Origin: an uncultured Phycisphaerales bacterium
Lineage (GTDB): Bacteria; Planctomycetota; Phycisphaerae; Sedimentisphaerales; Anaerobacaceae
DNA: 35,086 nucleotides
Direction of reading: 5' to 3'
Assembly: GCA_937927975.1 (NCBI GenBank)
Contig: CALEZT010000151.1
Coordinates: forward strand, 1 to 35,086
Numbering within the stretch: the first letter of the stretch is position 1; each line of letters opens with the position of its first letter. The notes under the pieces were generated by a model. The model saw only the letters and a list, made by a program, of their open reading frames with translations, searched no databases and was not told where the DNA came from. The position numbers and the translations under genes are program-made. Shown in pieces: positions 8,340 to 15,932 of this stretch.

Positions 8340-9398
8340 ATGTTCAGCCAAAATGACAAACCTGTTACCATCACGACGATCGCCGGCCGGATCGGCGTGT
8401 CCGTCGCAACCGTGTCCTCGGTTCTGAACAACCGCCACCACCAACGTCGGATCTCGCCCGAGACCGTCAGGAAAGTCCAGCAGGCCGCGGCCGAGGCGGG
8501 CTATCTGCCCAATGTCTCGGCCCGCAGGCTTCGTTCTGGCCAATCCAGGTATCTTGTCTTGGCGGTTGTCACGTCCTACCAGGCTCCGCTGCCGCTGGTC
8601 AGCGCCACCATCGTCACGCTGCACCGGCTGGTAAGCGAGCAAACCTATAAGAACATCCATTCGACGATCACCGTCGAGATGTTCGATGCGGGCAAGCTCT
8701 CGGAGGTGCCCGGTCTGCTCGACGGCAGTCGGTTCAACGGAGCCATCATCGCCAACACCGTGGCCGAGGACGACGCCTTCCTGGCGCAGAATCAGTTTGC
8801 CATCCCGGTCGTTCTGATCGGTCGGGACATTCCAAACTACAGTTCCGTACGAGACCTTCCTGAGAAGACCGGCCAACAGGCCGCGGAAATCCTGATTTCG
8901 GCCGACAGCAAGAGACTCGCGGTACTCCACGCGAAGCTGCTCACCCAAACCACCAGCGGAAGACTCCAGGGGTTCTGCCAGAAGGCGAAATCGCTGGGGG
9001 CAAACGCTCCATCGAAAATCATCGCCGAGGGATTTTCCGAGGGCGACGGCTACAGGGCCATGAAGCAGTTCCTGACCCAAGGCCAGCAGATCGACGGTCT
9101 GTATTCGATCCTGGATAGTCTTGCGGTGGGAGCGTATCGCGCGATCAAAGAATCAGGGCTGCGCATCCCCGAGGATGTTGCGATCATCGGGACTGGAGAT
9201 TATCCGATGGCCTCCTATCTCGATCCTCCCTTGAGCACGTTTACCCGATTGCAGTACAACCTGCACGAAGAGGCCGCACGGCTCCTATTGAGGCAACTCA
9301 CGGGGGAGATCAGGACACCGACCAATATCCTCATCCCCATCTCACCTGTCCTGCGGCAATCCACCCGGCGGGGCCAGCTCATCGATCGTTCGGCTTAG
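8340..9398 (+). CDS. LacI/GalR-family transcriptional regulator
   Basis: From the ATG at 8340 the protein is 352 residues. It has an N-terminal LacI helix-turn-helix (ITTIAGRIGVSVATVSSVLNN, about 11-31), a hinge region (SARRLRSGQ, about 60-68), and a periplasmic-binding-protein-like effector domain containing the SILDSLAVGAYRAIKESGLRIPEDVAIIG stretch typical of the C-terminal half. It probably binds a sugar or sugar acid and represses in its absence. The GTG at 8307 would add 11 residues but lies at the predicted transcription start. The gene is divergent from operon A, and its last 57 bp overlap, in opposite orientation, the 3' end of the gene at 9342-11576. Candidate operators are at 8144-8161 and 15593-15610. 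Confidence 0.92.
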   Translation: MFSQNDKPVTITTIAGRIGVSVATVSSVLNNRHHQRRISPETVRKVQQAAAEAGYLPNVSARRLRSGQSRYLVLAVVTSYQAPLPLVSATIVTLHRLVSEQTYKNIHSTITVEMFDAGKLSEVPGLLDGSRFNGAIIANTVAEDDAFLAQNQFAIPVVLIGRDIPNYSSVRDLPEKTGQQAAEILISADSKRLAVLHAKLLTQTTSGRLQGFCQKAKSLGANAPSKIIAEGFSEGDGYRAMKQFLTQGQQIDGLYSILDSLAVGAYRAIKESGLRIPEDVAIIGTGDYPMASYLDPPLSTFTRLQYNLHEEAARLLLRQLTGEIRTPTNILIPISPVLRQSTRRGQLIDRSA

Positions 9399-11576
9399 CG
9401 GGGGCCCGGCCCGCTGAGAGTCTGCGACTGCCGGCATCTCCCGCAGCCAGGCCAGATTGAACGAATAGTGCAGCTTGCTCGAGATCAGATGGATCATTCC
9501 ATCCGTGGCTTGGCACAAGGCCAGATAGCCCTTCGGTTCCGCACTGACGGCGCTCAGTTGGAAGATGGAGTTGTCGGTGGATCCCTGGTCGCGGGGTGGA
9601 CCGCCCGGCGTGACCAGTTTCCGAATCGGCCATGCCCCTCCTTCATCATCAGAAAGAGCGGCGTACAGGCCATAGCCAATGAACTGTCTCCCCATGCGAT
9701 CGCGGAAGAGCAGGCCTTCCCTTTCTTGCAGCTTGAAAGCCCCCACTACTCTACCTTCCGCATCTCGCTTGGTCACCATATCCGTGAAGGAACAATACAA
9801 CAGCGGCCCTTCCCTGAGTCTGATCAGGGCCGACCGCTGGGAGGAACTGATGGCTGGAAACTCACTGGCGCTGTAGTTCCACGTCCGGCCCATATCCGAA
9901 GAGATGCTCAGCGGCGCACGCCGGTGAAATCGTTGCTGGCGAGCCGGATGGTCGTAACGGCCCAGAGCCATCAGCCGACCATCCTTCAGTTGCACGATGC
10001 CGGCATGGATCCCCGCGATCCTCGGCCCCAGGCCGCCGGGCTGTGCGTACTCTTTCATGGTCCGGCCCTCCGCCGGATCGATCCAGGTCGTCCCGCCGTC
10101 TTCGCTGACGTAGATCACCGTGGTCCAATCGGGGCCATCGGCGGAGGCGATGATATGGCCTTCTCTGGTCTTGAGCGTGGCCACGTTGGCTTGTGGGAAC
10201 GCTCCGATCTGCCTGGCTGCAGACCACGTCGCGCCGTTGTCCGTCGAGATGCGCAGGATCGTGCCCGTCATAGTCCCGGTCTGACTGCTCCAGAGGCCCT
10301 CGTAATTCCCGTTGAAATGGCAGAGGGTCCGGTCGCCATCCCACCAGATGGCCGGACCATGATCGTTTCTGTCCGGCGTGTCGTAGAAGACAGAGGCAGG
10401 ATCCCACTCCTCTGCACCCTGGCGCAGTCGGCTGGCAAGGACGGACAGTTCAGTGCCCGGCTCCAGCACACAGGAATACCAGATGGCCAGGAGATCGCCG
10501 TTGGGACACTCGGCGATCCCCGGGTCGTGGTTGTGGGTCGAATACATCGGCCCCGTGGAATTCGCCGGGATCTTGACGAAAACCCGGGGTCCTGAGAAGC
10601 ACGGCTCGTCGGGTGGAACCGCCCGTGTCATCTGGTTGGATCTTGCACGATCCACATCTGGACAATGCAGAGGCGGTGCCGGCAGGGGCAAAGGAGGTGT
10701 TGCAGGCATCTCACCCAGCACGACACGAAACCCCGTGACGGCGTTACGGGCCATGGGGATATTCCCGCTGCGATTCGCAGATCTCAAGAGGCGGATCAAC
10801 TGGGAATGCGCCCCGCCGCGCACCACACGGAACTCTCCGCCGGCCCTTCCGGTCGGGTCTGCTTGCTCACCTTCCCGGTAGGGTCCGTACCAGTCATGGC
10901 ACCACTCCTCGACATTGCCGTGCATGTCGTACAGGCCCCATGCGTTGGCCGGTGTCTGGGCCACCTGCAACGATCCGGACTCGTCGATCCGGTAGACCCC
11001 GGGCAGCTTCTTCCGATCGGGAAACCAGAACGAGAAGTGGGTCGGGCCGATTGTGGGGTTGATCTTCTGAAAGCCATCGGGAAGCTGGTCCCCCAGATGA
11101 AACACGGTGGCGGTTCCCGCCCGGCAGGCGTACTCCCACTCCGCCTCGGTGGGCAAACGGTAGGGCAATTTCTCCTTTTCGGACAACCATCGACAGAACC
11201 GATGGGCATCATCCCAACTGACAAACACGACCGCGTCATCGTCCACCCGGGCCAGGCCCGCAGTTCCCCGGAACCGGGCATGGTTCGGATCGAACAGCTC
11301 ATATTGAGCATTCGTGACTTCCGTTGCCGCCATGTGAAATGGGCGGTCTAAAGTGACCTGATGCACCGGGCTTTCATCCCAATCCGGCCCCTGATAGCCG
11401 CGTGTCAGAACGTCTGGCCCTGGCTCCGCTCCCATCGCGAACCTCCCCGACCCGATCCAGACCATCTTCATGCCGATCGAGTTGGTGAACGTCTTTCCCT
11501 CCGTGAAAGCGCCCGCAAGGAGCGTCTGCCAAGCCACCATCATAACGATCCAAGAAACCATCATTTGCTTGTGCAT
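9342..11576 (-). CDS. Secreted FGE-like + sialidase-like (Asp-box) protein, shorter paralogue
   Basis: The 744-residue product has a signal peptide (hydrophobic run near 6-22, AGA at the end). An FGE/SUMF1-like domain follows (about 28-290; GNVEEWCHDWYG, RVVRGGAHS, GFRVVLGE), then a sialidase-like propeller (about 325-715) with Asp boxes STDNGATW, SEDGGTTW, SSDMGRTW and the weaker SDDEGGAW. It parallels the 879-residue protein at 4090-6729 throughout but stops at ELAPPGGLPQDR, which lines up with ELTPKGRLDRVF where the other begins its C-terminal jelly-roll. The final 57 bp are antisense to the end of lacI. As in its paralogue, the FGE-like part lacks a nearby cysteine pair after RGG. It lies downstream of the LamG giant at 11697-15431, with a hairpin between them. 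Confidence 0.85.
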   Translation of the reverse strand: MHKQMMVSWIVMMVAWQTLLAGAFTEGKTFTNSIGMKMVWIGSGRFAMGAEPGPDVLTRGYQGPDWDESPVHQVTLDRPFHMAATEVTNAQYELFDPNHARFRGTAGLARVDDDAVVFVSWDDAHRFCRWLSEKEKLPYRLPTEAEWEYACRAGTATVFHLGDQLPDGFQKINPTIGPTHFSFWFPDRKKLPGVYRIDESGSLQVAQTPANAWGLYDMHGNVEEWCHDWYGPYREGEQADPTGRAGGEFRVVRGGAHSQLIRLLRSANRSGNIPMARNAVTGFRVVLGEMPATPPLPLPAPPLHCPDVDRARSNQMTRAVPPDEPCFSGPRVFVKIPANSTGPMYSTHNHDPGIAECPNGDLLAIWYSCVLEPGTELSVLASRLRQGAEEWDPASVFYDTPDRNDHGPAIWWDGDRTLCHFNGNYEGLWSSQTGTMTGTILRISTDNGATWSAARQIGAFPQANVATLKTREGHIIASADGPDWTTVIYVSEDGGTTWIDPAEGRTMKEYAQPGGLGPRIAGIHAGIVQLKDGRLMALGRYDHPARQQRFHRRAPLSISSDMGRTWNYSASEFPAISSSQRSALIRLREGPLLYCSFTDMVTKRDAEGRVVGAFKLQEREGLLFRDRMGRQFIGYGLYAALSDDEGGAWPIRKLVTPGGPPRDQGSTDNSIFQLSAVSAEPKGYLALCQATDGMIHLISSKLHYSFNLAWLREMPAVADSQRAGPPLSRTIDELAPPGGLPQDR

Positions 11577-11619
11577 ACGCCCCGTCGCCCTTCACACGCG
11601 TGGAGTTCGATAAGGAATC

Positions 11620-11648
11620 GGGGCCTGTATCTGAGCGACACAGGCCCC
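11620..11648 (-). terminator. GC-rich hairpin after the 1244-residue LamG gene
   Basis: A perfect 9-bp stem (GGGGCCTGT / ACAGGCCCC) with an 11-nt loop lies 49 bp past the stop at 11697. No U-tract follows on the minus strand, so it may be a leaky or factor-assisted terminator, or an mRNA-stabilising 3' structure. Confidence 0.5.
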
Positions 11649-11696
11649 GGATCAACGGTCAAGGCCAACAGATCGACATTCCCGGAGTTTGCATGG

Positions 11697-14600
11697 CTAC
11701 TGGTCTTGCAGGTTCAGCAGGAACTCGTCCACAGAGAGGGCCGCCCCGGATATCCGCACTTCGTCGATACGGCCATGGAAGAACTGACCGGAGTTCGCCG
11801 ACGGGTTCAGATTGTCGCGTGTAATGCAGCCGATACCCAGGCTGTTCGTCGAATCGGCCACCCGAGCCCTGAAGGCCGCCGCGGCTTTCAGTTCTCCGTT
11901 GACGTAAAGCTGCATGGGGGACGTGGCGTCGGCCTCGTCGTATACGGCCGCGACATGACACCACTCATTCGCCTTCACAGTCCCTGCCCCGGCAACGGCG
12001 ACATTCGTATCCGCATTGATGGCAAACCCGAGACTGCCGTCGGGTCGCAGATCGATGTAGTACCGACCCGCCCCTCCGAACTTCCTTACAACGACGGCCT
12101 GGCGGACCGCGTACGGATGAATGAACGCTTCGATGGTGAACGCAGCGGCGCCGCTCAAGTCCAGGGGCGTGTTGAAGCCAGTGTCCAACACCAGCAGGCC
12201 CACGCCGGGATCGTTGGCAACCGGATCATTCATAAGGTCGGCGCTTGTGCCGGAGGCGTCGTAGGCGAGGTTCGCGGGACCGTAGAGCACGTCCACCGCG
12301 CCGTTGCTCCCAAAAGTGGCGTCCTTGAACTTGCTGGCGACATACCCTCCCGCGATATCGGTGTCGGCAGCCATTGCCGCCCCGAGAGTTCCATTGAACT
12401 GCCAGTGGGCGATCTTCGCCACGGGCGCCTTCGGGGCACGACCGAACAAGACGTCGTCGATGTAGATCAACCCGGCGCCGCCCGCTTTGGGATTGTCCCG
12501 GTCGCCGACCCCGATGTAGATGGCCTTGATCTTGGCCACATTCAACCCAGCCGAACTGAACGTGCTCAACGGAATCTGCCATTGGAGCCAACTGTCGATT
12601 CCGACCGCCGCCGCGTCCAGGTGCGACACCGCCTTCACGCGTCCGGTACTGTCCTCGAGAGCCACATACAGAGGAGCTGGATCGTTGCCGGGCTGCTCAA
12701 CTCCGATGGCTTTGACCTGCCACGGGCCCGCGGCGACACCCGTGGCCGCCACGCCCGAGAACTTCGCCGTCGTCGGATTGCCCGCGCTGCGACTGGTCAC
12801 CGCCAGGCCCACGTAGGCATTGGCCCCCATGGCGATCGTCTGCGGATTCCAAGCCATCGCCTTCCAAGTCTTGCCGTCCGCGGAGTAGAATCCGCTGAAC
12901 GAGTTGCCGCTGCGCTCGAGTTTGAGCCAGTACGGGGCCGTGACCGCCTTCTGTTCGGCCGTGGCCACCGCATCATCCATCATTGCGTTCGTAACCACTG
13001 CGGTGCGGATCTGGAACCGGCAGCCATTGCCCGGCGTGAGGTAGACTGCGGCGAACCGCGACCCTGCATCGAGCGATTCCCGGATCATCACGCCCGCCTT
13101 GGCCCAGGCGTTCGTATTGCCCAGACTGTCCACGCGGACGATGATCGACCCATTGCCGCTGAGCGGCTTGGAAGCGAACCGGAACTCGTCGGCCATCCCG
13201 GCAATGTCGGCGCCGGCCCCGCTCATCACGATGCTGCCGTCGGCCTGCTCCAGGAAGGCGATCGGCCGACCACGGAAGGACAAGGCCAGGGTATCGGCCC
13301 CGAAGGCAGTCCAATCCTGCGGGGACGCGAAGATCCGCTCGGTTTGCGAGTACCAGGGCGCGCTGACATTGTTGTATTCCACCGGCATGGACTGGCGGCC
13401 ACTGTTGACGATCTTCTGCTCGGCGAACGGGGCCGTCATGTATCCCACGATCGAGCCGGTCTGATTGGTCCAACCGTCGGCCCAGGTCTGGTAGATGCGT
13501 TTTCCGTCCTCGTCGGTGTAGCTTTCGAAGTCGTCAATCGGAATGAACGCCTGGGTCGTGAAGGTCCACACGTCTCCCGGCCAGACGGCCGGCTGCGCCG
13601 CCTCGTTGACCTCGTTGATTTTCCAGTAGTAGGTGGTGCCGAGGTTGAGACCGGTCGGCTCGTAGAGGCTCTGGGGCACCGTAGCGACCAGGGCCGTTCC
13701 TTCCAGTACCGCTTTCTTGCTGCTGCCGAGGAATACGTCGTGCGTCACCGCCTCCCGGCCGGAACGCCAATCCAGCGTGGTCTCCACACTGACATCCGTG
13801 GCGCCGTCCGCGGGCTGTGGCTCGCGCGCCAGAACCGGAACGTAGAAGAAGCGGACCTCGCTCAGGCCGTACTGCGGTACGATGCCGCCCCAGTTGGTAT
13901 TGATGATCAGACGGACGTACTTCGCGGACACCCCTGCGAAATGCACCGTGGTGTTGTGGGCGTAGTTGTCGAGACCCCCTGCCCGGGCAAACTCGAAATC
14001 GCCCAGCGGCTCCCAGTCGGCACCATCGACGGAATACTCGATCGTGACGGCTTTGGCTCCGAAACCGATCGTCCCTTCGACCACCTGGTTCTGGTTCCAG
14101 ACCCACATCTCATCGAGCTTGTAGATCCGGTCGAATTCGTACTGGATCCAGGCCGGCTGCGGGCCGGCGGCATCGCTCAGCCACATCCCCTTGGCGTCGG
14201 TCGAATGCAGGCCCATGGCATTCAGACCGGAATTATCCACGGTCTTCTGCGGTCCGGTATCGCCGCTCTGCGAACTCGACGCCGTCGCCGTGATGTTGGT
14301 CATTTCGTAACTCGGCGGTTCCACCGTGAAGACCCATACGTCGCCCTTGGATATCGTCGTGCCGGCTCCTGCGTCCGCTGGAGACTCCGCGTCGATTCGC
14401 CAGAAGTAGGTCTGCCCGATCATCAGGGGGCCGACCGGCTCATAGGTCCTGGCTTCCTGGCCCTGGCTGACCAGCACGCCCATCGGGTCTGTCCGACTGG
14501 CGTTGGCGACGTCCTCAATGCGGGTTCCGAAGTAAACGTCATAGGCCAGGACATCTCGACCGGACATCCAGCTCAAACCTGTGTCCAGAGGCACATCGGT

Positions 14601-15431
14601 GGCGCCGTCGGCGGGGCTGGGCCGGCTCGTCCCCTCGGCCATGTTCAGCAGGAAATCGTCCACGGAAAGGGCCGCCGCCGAGATTCGCACCTCGTCGATG
14701 CGGCCGTTGAAGAACTGCCCGGAGTTGCCCGGCGGATTCAGATTGTCGCGGATGATGCACCCAATCCCCAGGGCCCGCGGAGTGTCGCCGGGACGGTCTC
14801 GATACGTGGCCTGGCCTTTCAGTTCCCCATTGACGTACATCTTCATCGGGGCTGCGCCATCGGTCTCGTCGAACACGGCCGCGATGTGATTCCACTCGTT
14901 CGCCTTGATGGCGCCGGCCCCCGCCGCCGCCGCATTCGTGTCGGCGTTGATGGAGAACTGGGTATCCCCATTGTCCCGCAGATCGATGTAATATTGTCCG
15001 GGAGCGCCGCCGTATTTTCTCACGATCACACTTTGACGAAGCGTATAGGGATGGATAAACGCCTCAATCGTGAAAGCCCCAAACGTGCTGAGGTCCAGCG
15101 GCGTGTTCGCCCCTGTATCGGAAACGAACATCCCCACGCCGGGATCGTTGAACGCGATCCCGCCGGGGTCATTCTGGAAATCCGCGCTCGAACCGCTGGA
15201 GTCATACACCGAATTCCCCAACCCGTAGAAAACATCCTTGGCCGCATTGGCGCCGTAAGTGGCGTCGTAGAACTTCGTTGCGACGTATCCGCTTTCCACA
15301 TCCGTGTCCGTAACGATCTTCTCACCAATCACCCCATCGAACTTCCAATGCGCGATCGTCTGGCCCTGGCCCAACCCGGCAGAACCCAGAAGTGATAGAA
15401 TGGAGATCAATACGAGATGTTTCTTGCACAT
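11697..15431 (-). CDS. Giant secreted multi-module binding protein bracketed by two LamG domains
   Basis: The 1244-residue protein starts with a signal peptide (LVLISILSLLGSAGLGQGQ). Modules in order are: LamG (about 25-265), fibronectin-III-like (about 275-370, ending YFWRIDAE), F5/8-type discoidin (about 375-525), a second FN3-like (about 535-625), a module beginning DDFESYTDEDG (about 630-725), a DUF1349/concanavalin-like domain around WAKAGVMIRES, a beta-sandwich ending IYIDDVLFG, and a second LamG to the C-terminus ending RIDEVRISGAALSVDEF. All recognisable parts are carbohydrate or surface-binding folds, and no catalytic domain, dockerin or sorting signal is evident. The start follows AAGGAGGA. 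A promoter and a candidate LacI operator lie upstream. The role is inferred as substrate or matrix binding outside the cell. Confidence 0.88.
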   Translation of the reverse strand: MCKKHLVLISILSLLGSAGLGQGQTIAHWKFDGVIGEKIVTDTDVESGYVATKFYDATYGANAAKDVFYGLGNSVYDSSGSSADFQNDPGGIAFNDPGVGMFVSDTGANTPLDLSTFGAFTIEAFIHPYTLRQSVIVRKYGGAPGQYYIDLRDNGDTQFSINADTNAAAAGAGAIKANEWNHIAAVFDETDGAAPMKMYVNGELKGQATYRDRPGDTPRALGIGCIIRDNLNPPGNSGQFFNGRIDEVRISAAALSVDDFLLNMAEGTSRPSPADGATDVPLDTGLSWMSGRDVLAYDVYFGTRIEDVANASRTDPMGVLVSQGQEARTYEPVGPLMIGQTYFWRIDAESPADAGAGTTISKGDVWVFTVEPPSYEMTNITATASSSQSGDTGPQKTVDNSGLNAMGLHSTDAKGMWLSDAAGPQPAWIQYEFDRIYKLDEMWVWNQNQVVEGTIGFGAKAVTIEYSVDGADWEPLGDFEFARAGGLDNYAHNTTVHFAGVSAKYVRLIINTNWGGIVPQYGLSEVRFFYVPVLAREPQPADGATDVSVETTLDWRSGREAVTHDVFLGSSKKAVLEGTALVATVPQSLYEPTGLNLGTTYYWKINEVNEAAQPAVWPGDVWTFTTQAFIPIDDFESYTDEDGKRIYQTWADGWTNQTGSIVGYMTAPFAEQKIVNSGRQSMPVEYNNVSAPWYSQTERIFASPQDWTAFGADTLALSFRGRPIAFLEQADGSIVMSGAGADIAGMADEFRFASKPLSGNGSIIVRVDSLGNTNAWAKAGVMIRESLDAGSRFAAVYLTPGNGCRFQIRTAVVTNAMMDDAVATAEQKAVTAPYWLKLERSGNSFSGFYSADGKTWKAMAWNPQTIAMGANAYVGLAVTSRSAGNPTTAKFSGVAATGVAAGPWQVKAIGVEQPGNDPAPLYVALEDSTGRVKAVSHLDAAAVGIDSWLQWQIPLSTFSSAGLNVAKIKAIYIGVGDRDNPKAGGAGLIYIDDVLFGRAPKAPVAKIAHWQFNGTLGAAMAADTDIAGGYVASKFKDATFGSNGAVDVLYGPANLAYDASGTSADLMNDPVANDPGVGLLVLDTGFNTPLDLSGAAAFTIEAFIHPYAVRQAVVVRKFGGAGRYYIDLRPDGSLGFAINADTNVAVAGAGTVKANEWCHVAAVYDEADATSPMQLYVNGELKAAAAFRARVADSTNSLGIGCITRDNLNPSANSGQFFHGRIDEVRISGAALSVDEFLLNLQDQ

Positions 15432-15592
15432 GACTGTCCTCCTTCACCCAAATCTGACCGACGCCCGAGATGCGATTGAATGCCCCTAGGCCAGCACGCG
15501 AGCGGCACACTCGTTCGGCCTGCCCAGCGACATCGAGAGAACACAAAATCTCAACGCCCCACCCAAATGCCCACAGAAGAACAAGGTCCACT

Positions 15593-15610
15593 TGCACAAA
15601 GGTTTTAGCA
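15593..15610 (-). promoter_or_regulatory. Candidate LacI-family operator, copy 2
   Basis: TGCACAAAGGTTTTAGCA differs from copy 1 at only two positions and is a better palindrome (TGCTAAAA-CC-TTTGTGCA-like on the minus strand). It lies 31 bp downstream of the -10 of the promoter for the 1244-residue LamG gene, where a bound repressor could block elongation. Confidence 0.55.
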
Positions 15611-15640
15611 CTGCACCAGAATTATTCCTTGTGGCATTGG

Positions 15641-15669
15641 ATGATAGGGGATGTCGGCAGCTCTTTCAA
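15641..15669 (-). promoter_or_regulatory. Sigma70-like promoter for the 1244-residue LamG gene
   Basis: On the minus strand, TTGAAA (15669-15664), 17 bp, then TATCAT (15646-15641). The predicted start is near 15634, upstream of the operator. Confidence 0.5.
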
Positions 15670-15870
15670 GTCTATTTCGTGGCCTCTTCACAACAAAGGC
15701 CTCGGGCCGCCTGTCGCGACCAGCACATAAACGTTATAGCACAGTCAAAAAGGCGCGTATCGACCCATCAAAAATCTATGGTTCCCTTCCGAAGATTCTC
15801 GCGGTTTTGGCCCGTGTGGCCGTTATAGCCCCATGGATCGGACACGCCATGGCTGATCCCGATGAAGGCA

Positions 15871-15905
15871 GGGCCGGCTCCGAGGTGATCATCGCAAGCC
15901 GGCCC
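15871..15905 (-). terminator. GC-rich hairpin after the 1283-residue LamG gene
   Basis: A perfect 9-bp stem (GGGCCGGCT / AGCCGGCCC) with a 17-nt loop starts 28 bp past the stop at 15933. As with the other hairpins in this window, no U-tract follows. Confidence 0.5.
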
Positions 15906-15932
15906 CGATCATCGTGCGTGAATTGGCTGTGG

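Larger units (their letters stand above)
15432..15932 (-). other. 501-bp intergenic region: long leader, operator, promoter and upstream terminator
   Basis: No coding sequence is supported here. From the 15431 start outward it holds an untranslated leader of about 200 nt with a possible stem-loop (AGGCC 15488-15492 pairing with GGCCT 15517-15521, inner CGAG/CTCG), the operator, the promoter, and the hairpin that ends the preceding gene. Confidence 0.6.

Noticed and set aside
8307..9398. GTG at 8307 as the lacI start
   Set aside because: It coincides with the predicted transcription start and adds an 11-residue leader that the family lacks. The ATG at 8340 puts the HTH at the usual distance.
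4090..11576. Calling the two FGE-like proteins sulfatase-activating enzymes
   Set aside because: The catalytic cysteine pair is not seen, the proteins are fused to propellers, and no sulfatase gene is nearby.
11361..15395. A 1344-codon open frame on the plus strand, antisense to the LamG giant and part of its neighbour
   Set aside because: It is a by-product of GC-rich codon use on the other strand. The composition is Arg/His/Gly/Val-rich with no domain, signal peptide or Shine-Dalgarno, whereas the minus strand encodes recognisable modules with good ribosome sites.
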